64,000 bases of DNA, from positions 1 through 64,000 of the forward strand of contig NZ_NBZW01000010.1 in NCBI RefSeq assembly GCF_002379085.1, written 5' to 3'. How positions within the stretch are numbered: the stretch's first letter is position 1; each line of letters begins with the position of its first letter. This document shows positions 9,026 to 17,284 of this stretch, piece after piece. A program made the position numbers and the translations under genes. The stretch is from Polaromonas sp. AET17H-212. GTDB lineage: Bacteria; Pseudomonadota; Gammaproteobacteria; Burkholderiales; Burkholderiaceae_C. Below the pieces are notes generated by a model. It searched no databases and was not told where the DNA came from. It saw only the letters and a list, made by a program, of their open reading frames with translations.

Positions 9026-10207
9026 TTACAGGCCGGCTGCCGCCCGAAGGGCCGCAACTTTATCGGTACGCTCCCAGGTGAATTCCGGCTCGTCACGGCC
9101 GAAGTGGCCGTAGGCAGCGGTTTTTTCGTAGATCGGACGCAGCAGGTCCAGCATCTGGATGATGCCCTTCGGACGCAGGTCGAAATGTTCATTGACCAGC
9201 GCCGAGAGTTTCTCGTCGGACATCACGCCCGTGCCTTCGGTGTACACCGTGACGTTCATCGGGCGTGCCACGCCAATCGCGTAGGCCACCTGGATCTGGC
9301 ACTGGCGCGCCAGGCCGGCGGCGACGATGTTCTTGGCCACATAACGGGCGGCGTAAGCAGCCGAACGGTCCACTTTCGAGGGGTCCTTGCCCGAAAACGC
9401 GCCGCCGCCGTGCGGGCAGGCGCCACCGTAGGTGTCCACAATGATCTTGCGTCCGGTCAGGCCACAGTCGCCCTGCGGGCCGCCGATGACAAAGCGGCCG
9501 GTGGGGTTGATCAGGTACTTGGTGTCCTTGAGCCATTCCTTGGGCAGCACCGGCTTGATGATTTCCTCGATGATGGCTTCAGTAAATGACGCTTTCATCT
9601 TCGTGGCGGACTCGGATTGGTCCGGGCTGTGCTGGGTCGACAGCACCACGGTGTCGATGCTGTGCGGTTTGCCGTCCACGTAACGCATGGTGACCTGGCT
9701 CTTGGCGTCCGGGCGCAGGAACGGCAGGCGGCCATCCTTGCGCAGCTGGGCCTGGCGCTCGACCAGGCGGTGGGCGTAATAAATCGGCGCGGGCATCAGC
9801 TCGGGCGTTTCGTCGCAGGCGTAGCCGAACATCAGGCCCTGGTCGCCGGCGCCGATGTTCAGGTGGTCGTCAGACGCATGGTCCACGCCCTGGGCGATGT
9901 CGTTGGACTGCTTGTCGTAGCAGACCATCACCGCGCAGCCCTTGTAGTCGATGCCGTACTCGGTGTTGTCGTAGCCGATGCGCTTGATGGTGTCGCGTGC
10001 GACCTGGATGTAGTCCACATGCGCATTGGTGGTGATTTCACCGGCCAGCACGACCAAGCCGGTGTTGGTCAGGGTTTCGGCGGCCACGCGCGAAAGCGGG
10101 TCCTGCTTGAAGATGGCATCGAGGATGGCATCGGAGATCTGGTCGGCGACCTTGTCGGGATGGCCTTCGGAGACGGATTCGGAAGTAAAGAGAAAATCGT
10201 TCGCCAT
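9026..10207 (-). CDS. metK: S-adenosylmethionine synthetase
   Basis: A 393-residue cytosolic enzyme making S-adenosylmethionine from methionine and ATP. It shows [16 protein letters not shown] near the N-terminus, [12 protein letters not shown], and [18 protein letters not shown]. The chosen ATG (10207) gives [12 protein letters not shown] and has GGAG eight bases upstream; an in-frame GTG three codons earlier overlaps that site and is less likely. A SAM-II-like aptamer lies in the leader, so feedback by its own product is expected. The last 14 codons recur twice downstream in the same orientation. Confidence 0.97.
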   Translation of the reverse strand: MANDFLFTSESVSEGHPDKVADQISDAILDAIFKQDPLSRVAAETLTNTGLVVLAGEITTNAHVDYIQVARDTIKRIGYDNTEYGIDYKGCAVMVCYDKQSNDIAQGVDHASDDHLNIGAGDQGLMFGYACDETPELMPAPIYYAHRLVERQAQLRKDGRLPFLRPDAKSQVTMRYVDGKPHSIDTVVLSTQHSPDQSESATKMKASFTEAIIEEIIKPVLPKEWLKDTKYLINPTGRFVIGGPQGDCGLTGRKIIVDTYGGACPHGGGAFSGKDPSKVDRSAAYAARYVAKNIVAAGLARQCQIQVAYAIGVARPMNVTVYTEGTGVMSDEKLSALVNEHFDLRPKGIIQMLDLLRPIYEKTAAYGHFGRDEPEFTWERTDKVAALRAAAGL

Positions 10208-10263
10208 TGCGTACACTCCATGAAGTTAGTCGGCGCGTTGCCGGCTTGGGGTGCCTCGGCGAA

Positions 10264-10320
10264 CGCTTTAGCAGTTTGGTTTAATGTCGCCCTGCAAGTT
10301 GTTCAGTAACTCGGCGACAG
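10264..10320 (-). ncRNA. SAM-II-like riboswitch in the metK leader
   Basis: Read on the minus strand: P1 GTCGCC (plus 10313-10318) pairs with GGCGAC (plus 10286-10291). The loop opens GAGTTA and closes with CTTGCAG. After P1 comes ATTAAAC and then CTGCTAAAG. CTGC (plus 10292-10295 complement GCAG in the loop) can pair with the downstream CTGC to make the H-type pseudoknot of SAM-II, where TTGCA, TAAA and GCTAAA are the hallmarks. It begins just after a TATAAT -10 box and ends about 57 bases before the metK ATG. Confidence 0.75.
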
Positions 10321-10325
10321 CGGCC

Positions 10326-10331
10326 ATTATA
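10326..10331 (-). promoter_or_regulatory. metK promoter -10 box
   Basis: The minus strand carries a perfect TATAAT here. The -35 region is weak. Transcription would start about seven bases on, right at the 5' edge of the riboswitch aptamer. Confidence 0.65.
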
Positions 10332-10387
10332 TTGTTTTCCTTCCGCCAGCGCAGTCCGCCCCCCTCAGCCCCGTTCCCAGCCTTTTC

Positions 10388-11275
10388 ATGATCCTGCTGT
10401 TCCGTTTTTTCTCCCATTGGCCTTTGCGCGCGCTGCATGCGCTGGGCGCGGCCCTGGGCTGGCTGGTCTGGCTGCTCAGCCCCGCTTACCGCCGGCAGTT
10501 TCGCGCCAACGTGGCGCAGGCCGGCATCACTTTCGACGCGGCCCGGCCGGCGATTGGCGAGGCCGGACGTTTTGTCGCCGAGCTGCCCAAGCTCTGGATG
10601 CGGCCGCAGACCGAGTCCTGCCTCGGGAACGTGCAGGTCGAAGGCCAACGGCATGCCGAGCAGGCCTTTGGCCAGGGGCGGGGGGTGATTTTTTTCGGAC
10701 CGCATTGCGGCAGCTTCGAGCTGGGCCCGCAGGCGCTGGCCGAGCTCTATGGCCCGATCACCGCGATTTACCGGCCGGCCCGCAAGCCCTGGCTGGCGGC
10801 GATTGAACAGGCGACCCGGCAGCGGCCGCAACTGACGGTGGTGCCCGCCAGCCTGAGCGGCATCCGGCTGATGCACAAGGCGCTCAAGGCCAACCAGGCC
10901 GTGGCCCTGCTGACTGACCAGGTGCCGCCCCAGGGGCTGGGGGTGTGGGCGCCGTTTTTCGGCCAGCCGGCCTACACCATGACGCTGGCGGCGCGGCTGG
11001 CGCTGCAAAGCGGGGCCGTGCTGCTGCCGGTGAGCTGCGAGCGCCTGCCGCGCGGCGAAGGTTATTTTCTCAAGATCTGGCCACCGGTGGCCGGCCTGCA
11101 GGCGGAGGAATTGCCGCCGGCTGAAGGCGGCCCGCGCGGCGGGCCATTGCAGGCCGACATCCTCCATGTCGTGACACGCATCAACCAGGCGATCGAGGCC
11201 ATTGTCCTGAGTCAGCCCGGGCAATACCTGTGGGGCTACGCGCGCTACAAGGCTCCACGCAAGGACGCGGTTTGA
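10388..11275 (+). CDS. lipid A biosynthesis lauroyl/myristoyl acyltransferase, LpxL family
   Basis: A 295-residue inner-membrane acyltransferase that adds a secondary acyl chain to lipid A from acyl-ACP. A hydrophobic anchor (MILLFRFFSHWPLRALHALG) precedes the catalytic HX4E motif in GPHCGSFELG, then a RPARKPW region and ALLTDQVPP. It is divergent from metK. A second paralogue overlaps its stop codon, so the two are translationally coupled. Which of the pair adds which acyl chain cannot be told from sequence alone. Confidence 0.9.
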   Translation: MILLFRFFSHWPLRALHALGAALGWLVWLLSPAYRRQFRANVAQAGITFDAARPAIGEAGRFVAELPKLWMRPQTESCLGNVQVEGQRHAEQAFGQGRGVIFFGPHCGSFELGPQALAELYGPITAIYRPARKPWLAAIEQATRQRPQLTVVPASLSGIRLMHKALKANQAVALLTDQVPPQGLGVWAPFFGQPAYTMTLAARLALQSGAVLLPVSCERLPRGEGYFLKIWPPVAGLQAEELPPAEGGPRGGPLQADILHVVTRINQAIEAIVLSQPGQYLWGYARYKAPRKDAV

Positions 11276-12189
11276 AGCCCGCCCGCCAATGGCTTGGCCG
11301 TCTGGTCACCCGAACCGGCATCGGCCTGATGCAGGTGCTGGCGGTATTTCCGTTGCCGCTGGCGCGGGCGCTCGGCGTGGCCCTGGGCTGGGCGCTGTAT
11401 GGCCTGGTCGGGGCGCGCCGGCGCGTCGTGCAGGCGAATCTGCGGCTGTGTTTCCCCTCGCTGGGCGAGGCCGAACGGCGCCAGCTGACCCGGCAGACCT
11501 TTGTGTATTTTGCGCAGGCCTGGCTGGACCGCGCCTGGCTGTGGCACGCACCGCAAGCCTGGGTGCAGCAGCGCGTGCGCCTGACCGGCGCGGTGCACGA
11601 ACTCGCCGGCAACGAGCCCACGGTGATTTTTCTGCCGCATTTTGTCGGTCTCGACGCGGCCTGGGCCGCCGCCGCCCTGTATTCGCCGCGCCAGTCGACC
11701 ACCATTTACACCGACCAGTCGAACAAGCTGGTGGACCGGTGGATACTGCGCGGGCGCCAGCGTTTTGGCCACCTGCGGCTGTTCGGACGGGTCGACGGCG
11801 TCAAGCCCATCGTGACGGCCTTGCGCGAAGGGCAGCCGCTGTACCTGCTGCCCGACATGGACTTTGGTCCCGACGATTCCGTGTTCGTGCCGTTTTACGG
11901 GTTGCCGACAGCGACCGTGCCTTCGCTGTCCCGCTTTGCCCGCCTGGGCCGCGCCAAGGTGGTGCCGCTGGTGCCGCGCCTCACGCCCTGGGGCTACGAG
12001 GTGGAGGTTCTGCCGGCCTGGACCCACTTCCCGTCGGCGGATCCGGTGGCAGATACCGCTTTCATGAATGCCCAGTTGCAGGCCTACATCGACACCATGC
12101 CGGCGCAGTACTACTGGGTGCACAAACGCTTCAAGACGCGGCCGGAAGGTGAGCCCTCGCTCTACCAGGCCGGATCAGCCGGCTTATAG
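11272..12189 (+). CDS. second LpxL/HtrB-family lipid A acyltransferase
   Basis: A 305-residue paralogue of the preceding gene, with the HX4D catalytic motif in FLPHFVGLDAAW and the family's YLLPDMDFGP block. The proposed start is TTG at 11272, overlapping the upstream stop as TTGA, which is usual for coupled pairs. Starting further upstream would run into the first gene; a later ATG would cut the membrane anchor. The pair could give two secondary acylations of lipid A in the outer membrane. Confidence 0.88.
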   Translation: MKPARQWLGRLVTRTGIGLMQVLAVFPLPLARALGVALGWALYGLVGARRRVVQANLRLCFPSLGEAERRQLTRQTFVYFAQAWLDRAWLWHAPQAWVQQRVRLTGAVHELAGNEPTVIFLPHFVGLDAAWAAAALYSPRQSTTIYTDQSNKLVDRWILRGRQRFGHLRLFGRVDGVKPIVTALREGQPLYLLPDMDFGPDDSVFVPFYGLPTATVPSLSRFARLGRAKVVPLVPRLTPWGYEVEVLPAWTHFPSADPVADTAFMNAQLQAYIDTMPAQYYWVHKRFKTRPEGEPSLYQAGSAGL

Positions 12190-12202
12190 GCGATTTCGGG
12201 AT

Positions 12203-12246
12203 CCGGCCCTTGTACGACGGGCGCCAGTCGCTATAAAAACAGTAGC
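12203..12246 (+). repeat. two-hairpin repeat family A, copy 3
   Basis: CCG, GCCC-N9-GGGC, GCCAGT, then CGCTATAAAAACAGTAGC (12229-12246). It sits between two convergent genes and ends on the first base of the hydrolase stop region. Confidence 0.85.
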
Positions 12247-13172
12247 TACCGGACTGGGCCCAGAAAATCCTGCAGATAAGCCGCCACCCGTTCGGGCTGT
12301 TCGTGCACGATCCAGTGGGAGGCGCCCGGCACCGGTTGCAGCTGCATGGCCGGCACGTAGTCGGCCAGGCCGTCGATCAGCGCCGGCGGCAAGGCGATGT
12401 CGTCGAGCGCCCAGATCACCAGCGTTGGCAGCAGGACCATCAAGCGCTCGCGCGCCAGCGTGACCGCGGCGGCGGCCGGGTCGTTGTGCGGTGGCCCGGG
12501 CCGGGGCGGGCGCAGCGGCGAAGCGCGGTACAGGTTGCAGCCGCCCGTGAGCCCGGCGCGCCAGACTTCGCGGTACTGGTCCTTGACGCTGTCGGTGAGC
12601 CAGGCCGGCGGGTGGTCGCTGCCGTTGGTCAGAAATTGCCAGAGGCGGCGGAAATCGTCCCTGGCCAGCAGCGCCTCCGCGTCCGGACGGATCAGGAAAT
12701 TCATATAGGCGCTGGCGGCCTGCTGGGCCGGCGAGTGCTGCAGCTCGCGCAAAAACGTGCCGGGATGGGGCGAGTTGATGATGGCGAGTTTTTTCATCAG
12801 CTGCGGCATGGCGGCGGCCAGGTTCCAGGCGATGGCGCCGCCCCAGTCGTGGGCCACCAGGCATTCAAGCTGGCGCTTGTCGGACGGACAGACTTCTGCC
12901 ACCAGCGCGGCGATGTCCTGCATCAGGTGTTTGGGGCGGTAGGCGTCCACCTCCGGCGGTGCGCTCGACTTCTCGAAACCGCGCAGGTTGGGCGCGATGC
13001 AGAAATAGGCACCGTTTTCCGGCTTGGCAAAATGCGCCAGCAGGGCGTCCCAGACAAAAGCGCCTTCCGGAAAACCGTGCAGAAACATCAGGACGGGCCG
13101 GCCCGCTTCACCCGCCATGCGGCAGGACAGGGTGATGCCGTGGGGCAGGGGAATGAGGCGGGTGGCAATCAT
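12246..13172 (-). CDS. alpha/beta hydrolase, epoxide-hydrolase/haloalkane-dehalogenase-like
   Basis: A 308-residue alpha/beta-hydrolase-fold enzyme. The oxyanion motif HGFPEG, the nucleophile elbow AHDWGG (Asp nucleophile, as in epoxide hydrolases and dehalogenases) and a C-terminal catalytic His in ASHWIVHEQPE are visible, with a cap region between. The substrate is unknown. An ATG four codons upstream (13184) lies inside a dispersed repeat (13176-13219), so I prefer MIATRL at 13172. Neither start has a clear ribosome-binding site. Confidence 0.82.
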   Translation of the reverse strand: MIATRLIPLPHGITLSCRMAGEAGRPVLMFLHGFPEGAFVWDALLAHFAKPENGAYFCIAPNLRGFEKSSAPPEVDAYRPKHLMQDIAALVAEVCPSDKRQLECLVAHDWGGAIAWNLAAAMPQLMKKLAIINSPHPGTFLRELQHSPAQQAASAYMNFLIRPDAEALLARDDFRRLWQFLTNGSDHPPAWLTDSVKDQYREVWRAGLTGGCNLYRASPLRPPRPGPPHNDPAAAAVTLARERLMVLLPTLVIWALDDIALPPALIDGLADYVPAMQLQPVPGASHWIVHEQPERVAAYLQDFLGPVR

Positions 13173-13175
13173 GGT

Positions 13176-13219
13176 GCTATGCATTTAGTAGCTGACTGCG
13201 TCCGTATTACTTGGGCTGC
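13176..13219 (-). repeat. two-hairpin repeat family A, copy 4
   Basis: On the minus strand: GCA, GCCC-N9-GGAC, GCAGTC, then AGCTACTAAATGCATAGC. It directly precedes, or supplies, the start codon of the hydrolase gene. Confidence 0.82.
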
Positions 13220-13280
13220 AGGCAGTTTTTGCTTGAAAAATGCACAAGCGGCAGGGCCGGCCCCGCCTGCCGGAGGGGAC

Positions 13281-14093
13281 TCAGGCGTCGCCGGACGGTG
13301 GCTCTTCTTCCGGCGGCGGGGTTGCCGCCTTGGCTGCCTTGTCAGGCTTGACCGGCGGATGGGCCCACTGCCACAGGTGCTGGGCCACTTCTTCCACGCC
13401 TTGCCGCTTGAGCGCAGAAAACAGTTTGACATCGCCGCCACCGGCTTGCAGTCGCACAATGGACAGCGCCTTGGCCGCCTCGGTTTTGTTGAGCTTGTCC
13501 GACTTGGTCAGCAGCACCAGAAACTTCAGGCCTTCCGCGACCCGCGGTCGGATCACATCCAGCAGGATTTCGTCGAGTTCGGTCAGGCCCAAGCGCGGGT
13601 CGCACAGCAGCACCACGCCCTTGAGGTTCTCCCGCGTCTGCAGGTAGTTGCCCATCACCTGCTGCCAGCGGTATTTGGCGGCCTTGGGCACGGCCGCGTA
13701 GCCGTAACCCGGCAAATCGGCCAGCACCGCATCGGTCACCCCCTGTTTGCCGAGCGAGAACAAATTGATGCTCTGCGTGCGGCCCGGGGTCTTGGAGGCA
13801 AAAGCCAGGCGGTTGATCTGCGTCAGCGTGTTGATGCAGGTGGACTTGCCCGCGTTGGAGCGGCCGACAAAGGCAATCTCGGGATACTCATACACCGGCA
13901 GGTGCTTGAGCTCGGGGGCCGTTGTCAGGAACTTGGCGGTGTGCAGCCAGCCCATGGCAATTTTTGCCTCGGCGGACTGGGGCGGCTGGGCGGCCAGCGC
14001 GGCGGCCATTTTGGCTGCCGCTTCTTTGGGCGGCGCCCGTTTGGCGGTCGGCTTCTGCGTTTTAACGGGTGTAGATCGGGGAGATATGCTCAT
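13281..14093 (-). CDS. engB: ribosome biogenesis GTP-binding protein EngB (YsxC/YihA)
   Basis: A 270-residue TRAFAC GTPase needed for large-subunit assembly. G1 GRSNAGKST (about 77-85), G3 DLPGYGYA and G4 TKSDKL are present. The core is about 200 residues as usual, with an Ala/Lys/Pro-rich N-terminal extension of about 50 residues and a low-complexity acidic C-terminal tail, both likely disordered. The start MSISPRS at 14093 is preferred; an upstream frame extension overlaps the divergent promoter region of the cytochrome gene. Confidence 0.93.
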   Translation of the reverse strand: MSISPRSTPVKTQKPTAKRAPPKEAAAKMAAALAAQPPQSAEAKIAMGWLHTAKFLTTAPELKHLPVYEYPEIAFVGRSNAGKSTCINTLTQINRLAFASKTPGRTQSINLFSLGKQGVTDAVLADLPGYGYAAVPKAAKYRWQQVMGNYLQTRENLKGVVLLCDPRLGLTELDEILLDVIRPRVAEGLKFLVLLTKSDKLNKTEAAKALSIVRLQAGGGDVKLFSALKRQGVEEVAQHLWQWAHPPVKPDKAAKAATPPPEEEPPSGDA

Positions 14094-14095
14094 AT

Positions 14096-14125
14096 TTGGG
14101 ATTGTCCCCCAAGCCATTGTAAAAT
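14096..14125 (+). promoter_or_regulatory. putative promoter of the cytochrome c4 gene
   Basis: TTGGGA (14096-14101) and TAAAAT (14120-14125) are 18 bases apart, about 105 bases before the cytochrome gene. It overlaps the engB start region. Confidence 0.45.
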
Positions 14126-14230
14126 CAGGGGGTTTTGCGTTGGTTGGCGCCCCAGCGGGCTATTAATTTCAGCCCAAGGCTGTGCGCCGATTGCCTGGTC
14201 CACCTTAGAGTCAACTATTAAACCCCCGAT

Positions 14231-14875
14231 ATGAAGCTTGTTTCCACTTCGTTGATTACTTATTTATTTGCCGCCCTGCTGCTTGTCCCGGCTATCTCGC
14301 GGGCGGCCGGCGAGGCCGCTCCGGCCAAGGTGGCCAAGCCGGATCTGGTCAAGGGGGAGGCCACTTACACCGCGGTGTGTGTCGCCTGCCACGCGGCGGA
14401 TGGCAATTCCGCGATTGCCGCCAATCCGAAACTGGCGCAGCAACACCCCGAATACCTGGTCAAGCAACTCCAGGAATTCAAGTCGGGCAAGCGCAACAAT
14501 CCCGTCATGAAGGGGTTTGCCAGCGCCCTCAGCGACGATGACATGAAAAACATCGCTTACTGGGTGACCAGTAAAAAGGCCAAGCCCGGTTTCGCCAAGG
14601 ACAAGGCACTGGTGACGCTGGGTGAGCGCATCTACCGCGGTGGCATCTCCGATCGCCAGGTGCCGGCTTGCGCCGGTTGCCACAGCCCGAACGGCGCCGG
14701 CATCCCGTCGCAGTACCCACGTCTGGGCGGCCAGCATGCCGAATACACCGCGACCCAGCTGACGACCTTCCGCGATGGTGGGCGCAACAACAACCTGCAG
14801 ATGACGCAGGTTGCCGCCAAACTGAACGACAGGGAAATCCGCGCCGTGGCTGACTACATCGCCGGTTTGCGCTGA
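14231..14875 (+). CDS. di-heme cytochrome c4-type protein
   Basis: A 214-residue exported protein with a signal peptide (about 1-25, cleaved near SRAAG) and two c-type heme sites, CVACH (50-54) and CAGCH (147-151), each with a downstream Met likely to be the axial ligand (M93 and the Met in NLQMTQ). The tandem mono-heme fold is that of cytochrome c4, a periplasmic electron carrier to terminal oxidases. The System II maturation genes follow directly, after a strong terminator. Confidence 0.9.
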   Translation: MKLVSTSLITYLFAALLLVPAISRAAGEAAPAKVAKPDLVKGEATYTAVCVACHAADGNSAIAANPKLAQQHPEYLVKQLQEFKSGKRNNPVMKGFASALSDDDMKNIAYWVTSKKAKPGFAKDKALVTLGERIYRGGISDRQVPACAGCHSPNGAGIPSQYPRLGGQHAEYTATQLTTFRDGGRNNNLQMTQVAAKLNDREIRAVADYIAGLR

Positions 14876-14995
14876 ATTCCCTGAAAAATCCATGGAATCC
14901 TTGGCTGGGGGGAAAGGTGAAACCTGTTTCCCCGGAAAATACAGGGGCTCGCCCAGTTTGTGTTGAACCTCAGCCAGAATAGTTACTCCATACAG

Positions 14996-15027
14996 GGCGG
15001 GTCTTTTTCAGAAGACCCGCCTTTTTT
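14996..15027 (+). terminator. intrinsic terminator after cytochrome c4 gene
   Basis: A perfect 10-bp stem, GGCGGGTCTT (14996-15005) with AAGACCCGCC (15012-15021), has a six-base loop and T6 after it. It shows that the upstream part of the open frame leading into resB is not its coding sequence. Confidence 0.93.
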
Positions 15028-15055
15028 ATTGCCGCTCTACCACCGACCACCACGC

Positions 15056-17284
15056 ATGACCGTTCCCAGCCACGCAGTTTCCACCCACGGCCTGAGGCTC
15101 AAGGCGGGCTCGCACGCCCTGCGCTCCACCGTGGAGTTGCTGTCGTCGATGCGCTTTTCCATCTCGCTGCTCACGGTGATCTGCATCGCCTCGGTGATAG
15201 GCACGGTGCTCAAGCAGCAGGAGCCGATCGGCAACTACGTCAATCAGTTCGGCCCGTTCTGGGCCCAGGTGTTTGGCGCCGTCAGCCTGTACACGGTGTA
15301 CAGCGCCTGGTGGTTCATGCTGATCCTGGCCTTCCTGGTGATCTCCACCTCCCTGTGCATCAGCCGCAACACGCCGAAAATCCTCGCTGACCTGAACCAG
15401 CTGAAGGAAAATATCCGTGAACAAAGCCTGAAGGCTTTCGGGCACCGCGCCGAAGCGGCGTTGGCTGAAGGGCCCGAGGCGGCCGCGCGGCGCATCGGGC
15501 AGACGCTGGTGCAGGGCGGCTGGAAGGTCAAGCTGCAGCAGAGAAGCACATCCGGCGGCGAAGGCTGGATGGTGGCGGCCAAGGCCGGCGCTGCCAACAA
15601 GCTGGGCTACATTGCGGCACACAGCGCCATCGTGCTGGTGTGTGTGGGCGGCCTGCTTGATGGCGATCTGATCGTGCGTGCGCAGATGTGGTTCAACAAC
15701 AAGGCGGTGTACGCCGGCGGTGGACTGATTGCCGATGTGCCGGTCCAGCACCGGCTGAGCGAGCGCAACCCCACCTTCCGTGCCAACCTGCTGGTCGCCG
15801 AGGGCACGCAGTCAAGCACCGCCATCCTGAACCAGCCCGGCGGCGTTCTGCTGCAGGATCTGCCTTTTGCGGTGGAACTGAAAAAATTCATTGTCGAGTA
15901 CTACTCGACCGGCATGCCCAAGCTGTTTGCCAGCGAGATCGTGATTCACGACAAGGAAACCGGCGAGAAGATCCCGGCCCGGGTCGAGGTCAACCATCCG
16001 GCCCGTCACAAGGACATCGAAATCTACCAGTCCAGTTTTGACGACGGTGGTTCCAGCGTCACGCTCAAGGCGGTGCCGCTGGCCACCGGCAGCCAGGTGG
16101 CCAGCAAGGCTTTTGAAATCCAGGGCACGATTGGCGGCTCCAGCAGCCTGACCAACGGGGCCGAAAAGATGACGCTGGAGTACACCGCGCTGCGTGTCAT
16201 CAACGTCGAAAATTTTGGTGGCTCGGGCAGCATGGGCGCGACGTCGGGCGCGGATGTGCGCAAGGTCGATTTGCGCCAGGCCCTCGATGCACGCCTGGGC
16301 GCGGCCAACAAGACCCGCGAAAAGAAGGAACTGCGCAATGTCGGTCCGAGCGTGACCTACAAGCTGCGCGACGCGTCCGGCCAGGCCAGGGAGTTTCACA
16401 ACTACATGCTGCCGGTCAAGATGGACACGGCCGAGTTCAGCCCGGCGCTGTTTTTGCTGGGTGTGCGCGAAACCCCGGCCGAGCCTTTCCAGTACCTGCG
16501 TATTCCCGCCGACGAGCAGGGCAGCATGGAAGGTTTCCTGCGCCTGCGTCGCGCGCTGGCCGATCCGGCCCAGCGCGACAAGGCCGTCCAGCGTTATGTG
16601 CGACAGGCCATCGCCACGGACCGCCCCGATCTGGCCGAGCAGTTGTCCGCGTCCGCGTCGCGGGCACTGGCCCTGTTCGCCGGCCCCGACCAGCCGGCGG
16701 GCGGCGCCCAGGCCAGGCCGCTGGCCGGGCTGCAGGCGATTTCCGACTTCATGGAAACCAACGTGCCGGAAGACGAGCGCAACCGCGCCGGCGAAGTGCT
16801 GGTGCGCATTCTGAATGGCGTGTTGTTCGAGCTGGCGCAGCTTACGCGGGAGCAAAACGGCTTGCCGCCATTGCCGCGCGACGAAAAAACCCAGGCTTTC
16901 ATGGCGCAGGCCGTGTTGTCCCTCAGTGATGCCCACCATTACCCGGCGCCCATGGCGTTTGAGCTGAAGGACTTCACCCAATTGCAGGCCAGCGTGTTCC
17001 AGGTGGCGCGTACACCCGGAAAAAATATCGTTTACCTCGGTTGTGCGCTGCTGATTCTGGGCATCTTTGCCATGCTGTATGTGCGCGAGCGCCGCCTCTG
17101 GGTCTGGCTGGCGCCGGCGGGAGAAGGTGCGGATTCGGCGGAACCCGGAACAGGACTCGAAAAGAGGCCAGAATCGGGCGCAGGCAGCCAGGCGACCATG
17201 GCCATGTCGACCAACCGCCAGACCATGGATGGCGGCAAGGAATTTGAAATGCTGAAAACCAAACTTTTACAGGTGCCACGATGA
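15056..17284 (+). CDS. resB: cytochrome c biogenesis protein ResB/Ccs1 (System II)
   Basis: A 742-residue membrane protein of the System II cytochrome c synthase, which with CcsA exports heme and ligates it to apocytochromes. STVELLSSMRFSISLLTVI is the conserved first transmembrane region, followed by helices near 75-105 and 170-190, a large periplasmic domain, and a last helix before a cytoplasmic tail. It is longer than Bacillus ResB, as in other betaproteobacteria. The ATG at 15056 is chosen because the frame further upstream runs through a terminator. It overlaps ccsA by ATGA. Confidence 0.92.
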   Translation: MTVPSHAVSTHGLRLKAGSHALRSTVELLSSMRFSISLLTVICIASVIGTVLKQQEPIGNYVNQFGPFWAQVFGAVSLYTVYSAWWFMLILAFLVISTSLCISRNTPKILADLNQLKENIREQSLKAFGHRAEAALAEGPEAAARRIGQTLVQGGWKVKLQQRSTSGGEGWMVAAKAGAANKLGYIAAHSAIVLVCVGGLLDGDLIVRAQMWFNNKAVYAGGGLIADVPVQHRLSERNPTFRANLLVAEGTQSSTAILNQPGGVLLQDLPFAVELKKFIVEYYSTGMPKLFASEIVIHDKETGEKIPARVEVNHPARHKDIEIYQSSFDDGGSSVTLKAVPLATGSQVASKAFEIQGTIGGSSSLTNGAEKMTLEYTALRVINVENFGGSGSMGATSGADVRKVDLRQALDARLGAANKTREKKELRNVGPSVTYKLRDASGQAREFHNYMLPVKMDTAEFSPALFLLGVRETPAEPFQYLRIPADEQGSMEGFLRLRRALADPAQRDKAVQRYVRQAIATDRPDLAEQLSASASRALALFAGPDQPAGGAQARPLAGLQAISDFMETNVPEDERNRAGEVLVRILNGVLFELAQLTREQNGLPPLPRDEKTQAFMAQAVLSLSDAHHYPAPMAFELKDFTQLQASVFQVARTPGKNIVYLGCALLILGIFAMLYVRERRLWVWLAPAGEGADSAEPGTGLEKRPESGAGSQATMAMSTNRQTMDGGKEFEMLKTKLLQVPR

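Noticed and set aside
14156..14174. GGGCTATTAATTTCAGCCC before the cytochrome c4 gene as a possible tenth family A copy
   Set aside because: The 18-base register, six-base linker and GCCC-N9-GGGC hairpin do not fit; it may be an unrelated palindrome.
12303..14234. A 643-residue plus-strand open frame across the hydrolase and engB genes
   Set aside because: It is antisense to two clear conserved genes and its sequence has no family features.
14960..15055. N-terminal extension of resB by 32 codons
   Set aside because: The extension passes through a perfect intrinsic terminator; the ATG at 15056 gives the normal ResB N-terminus.
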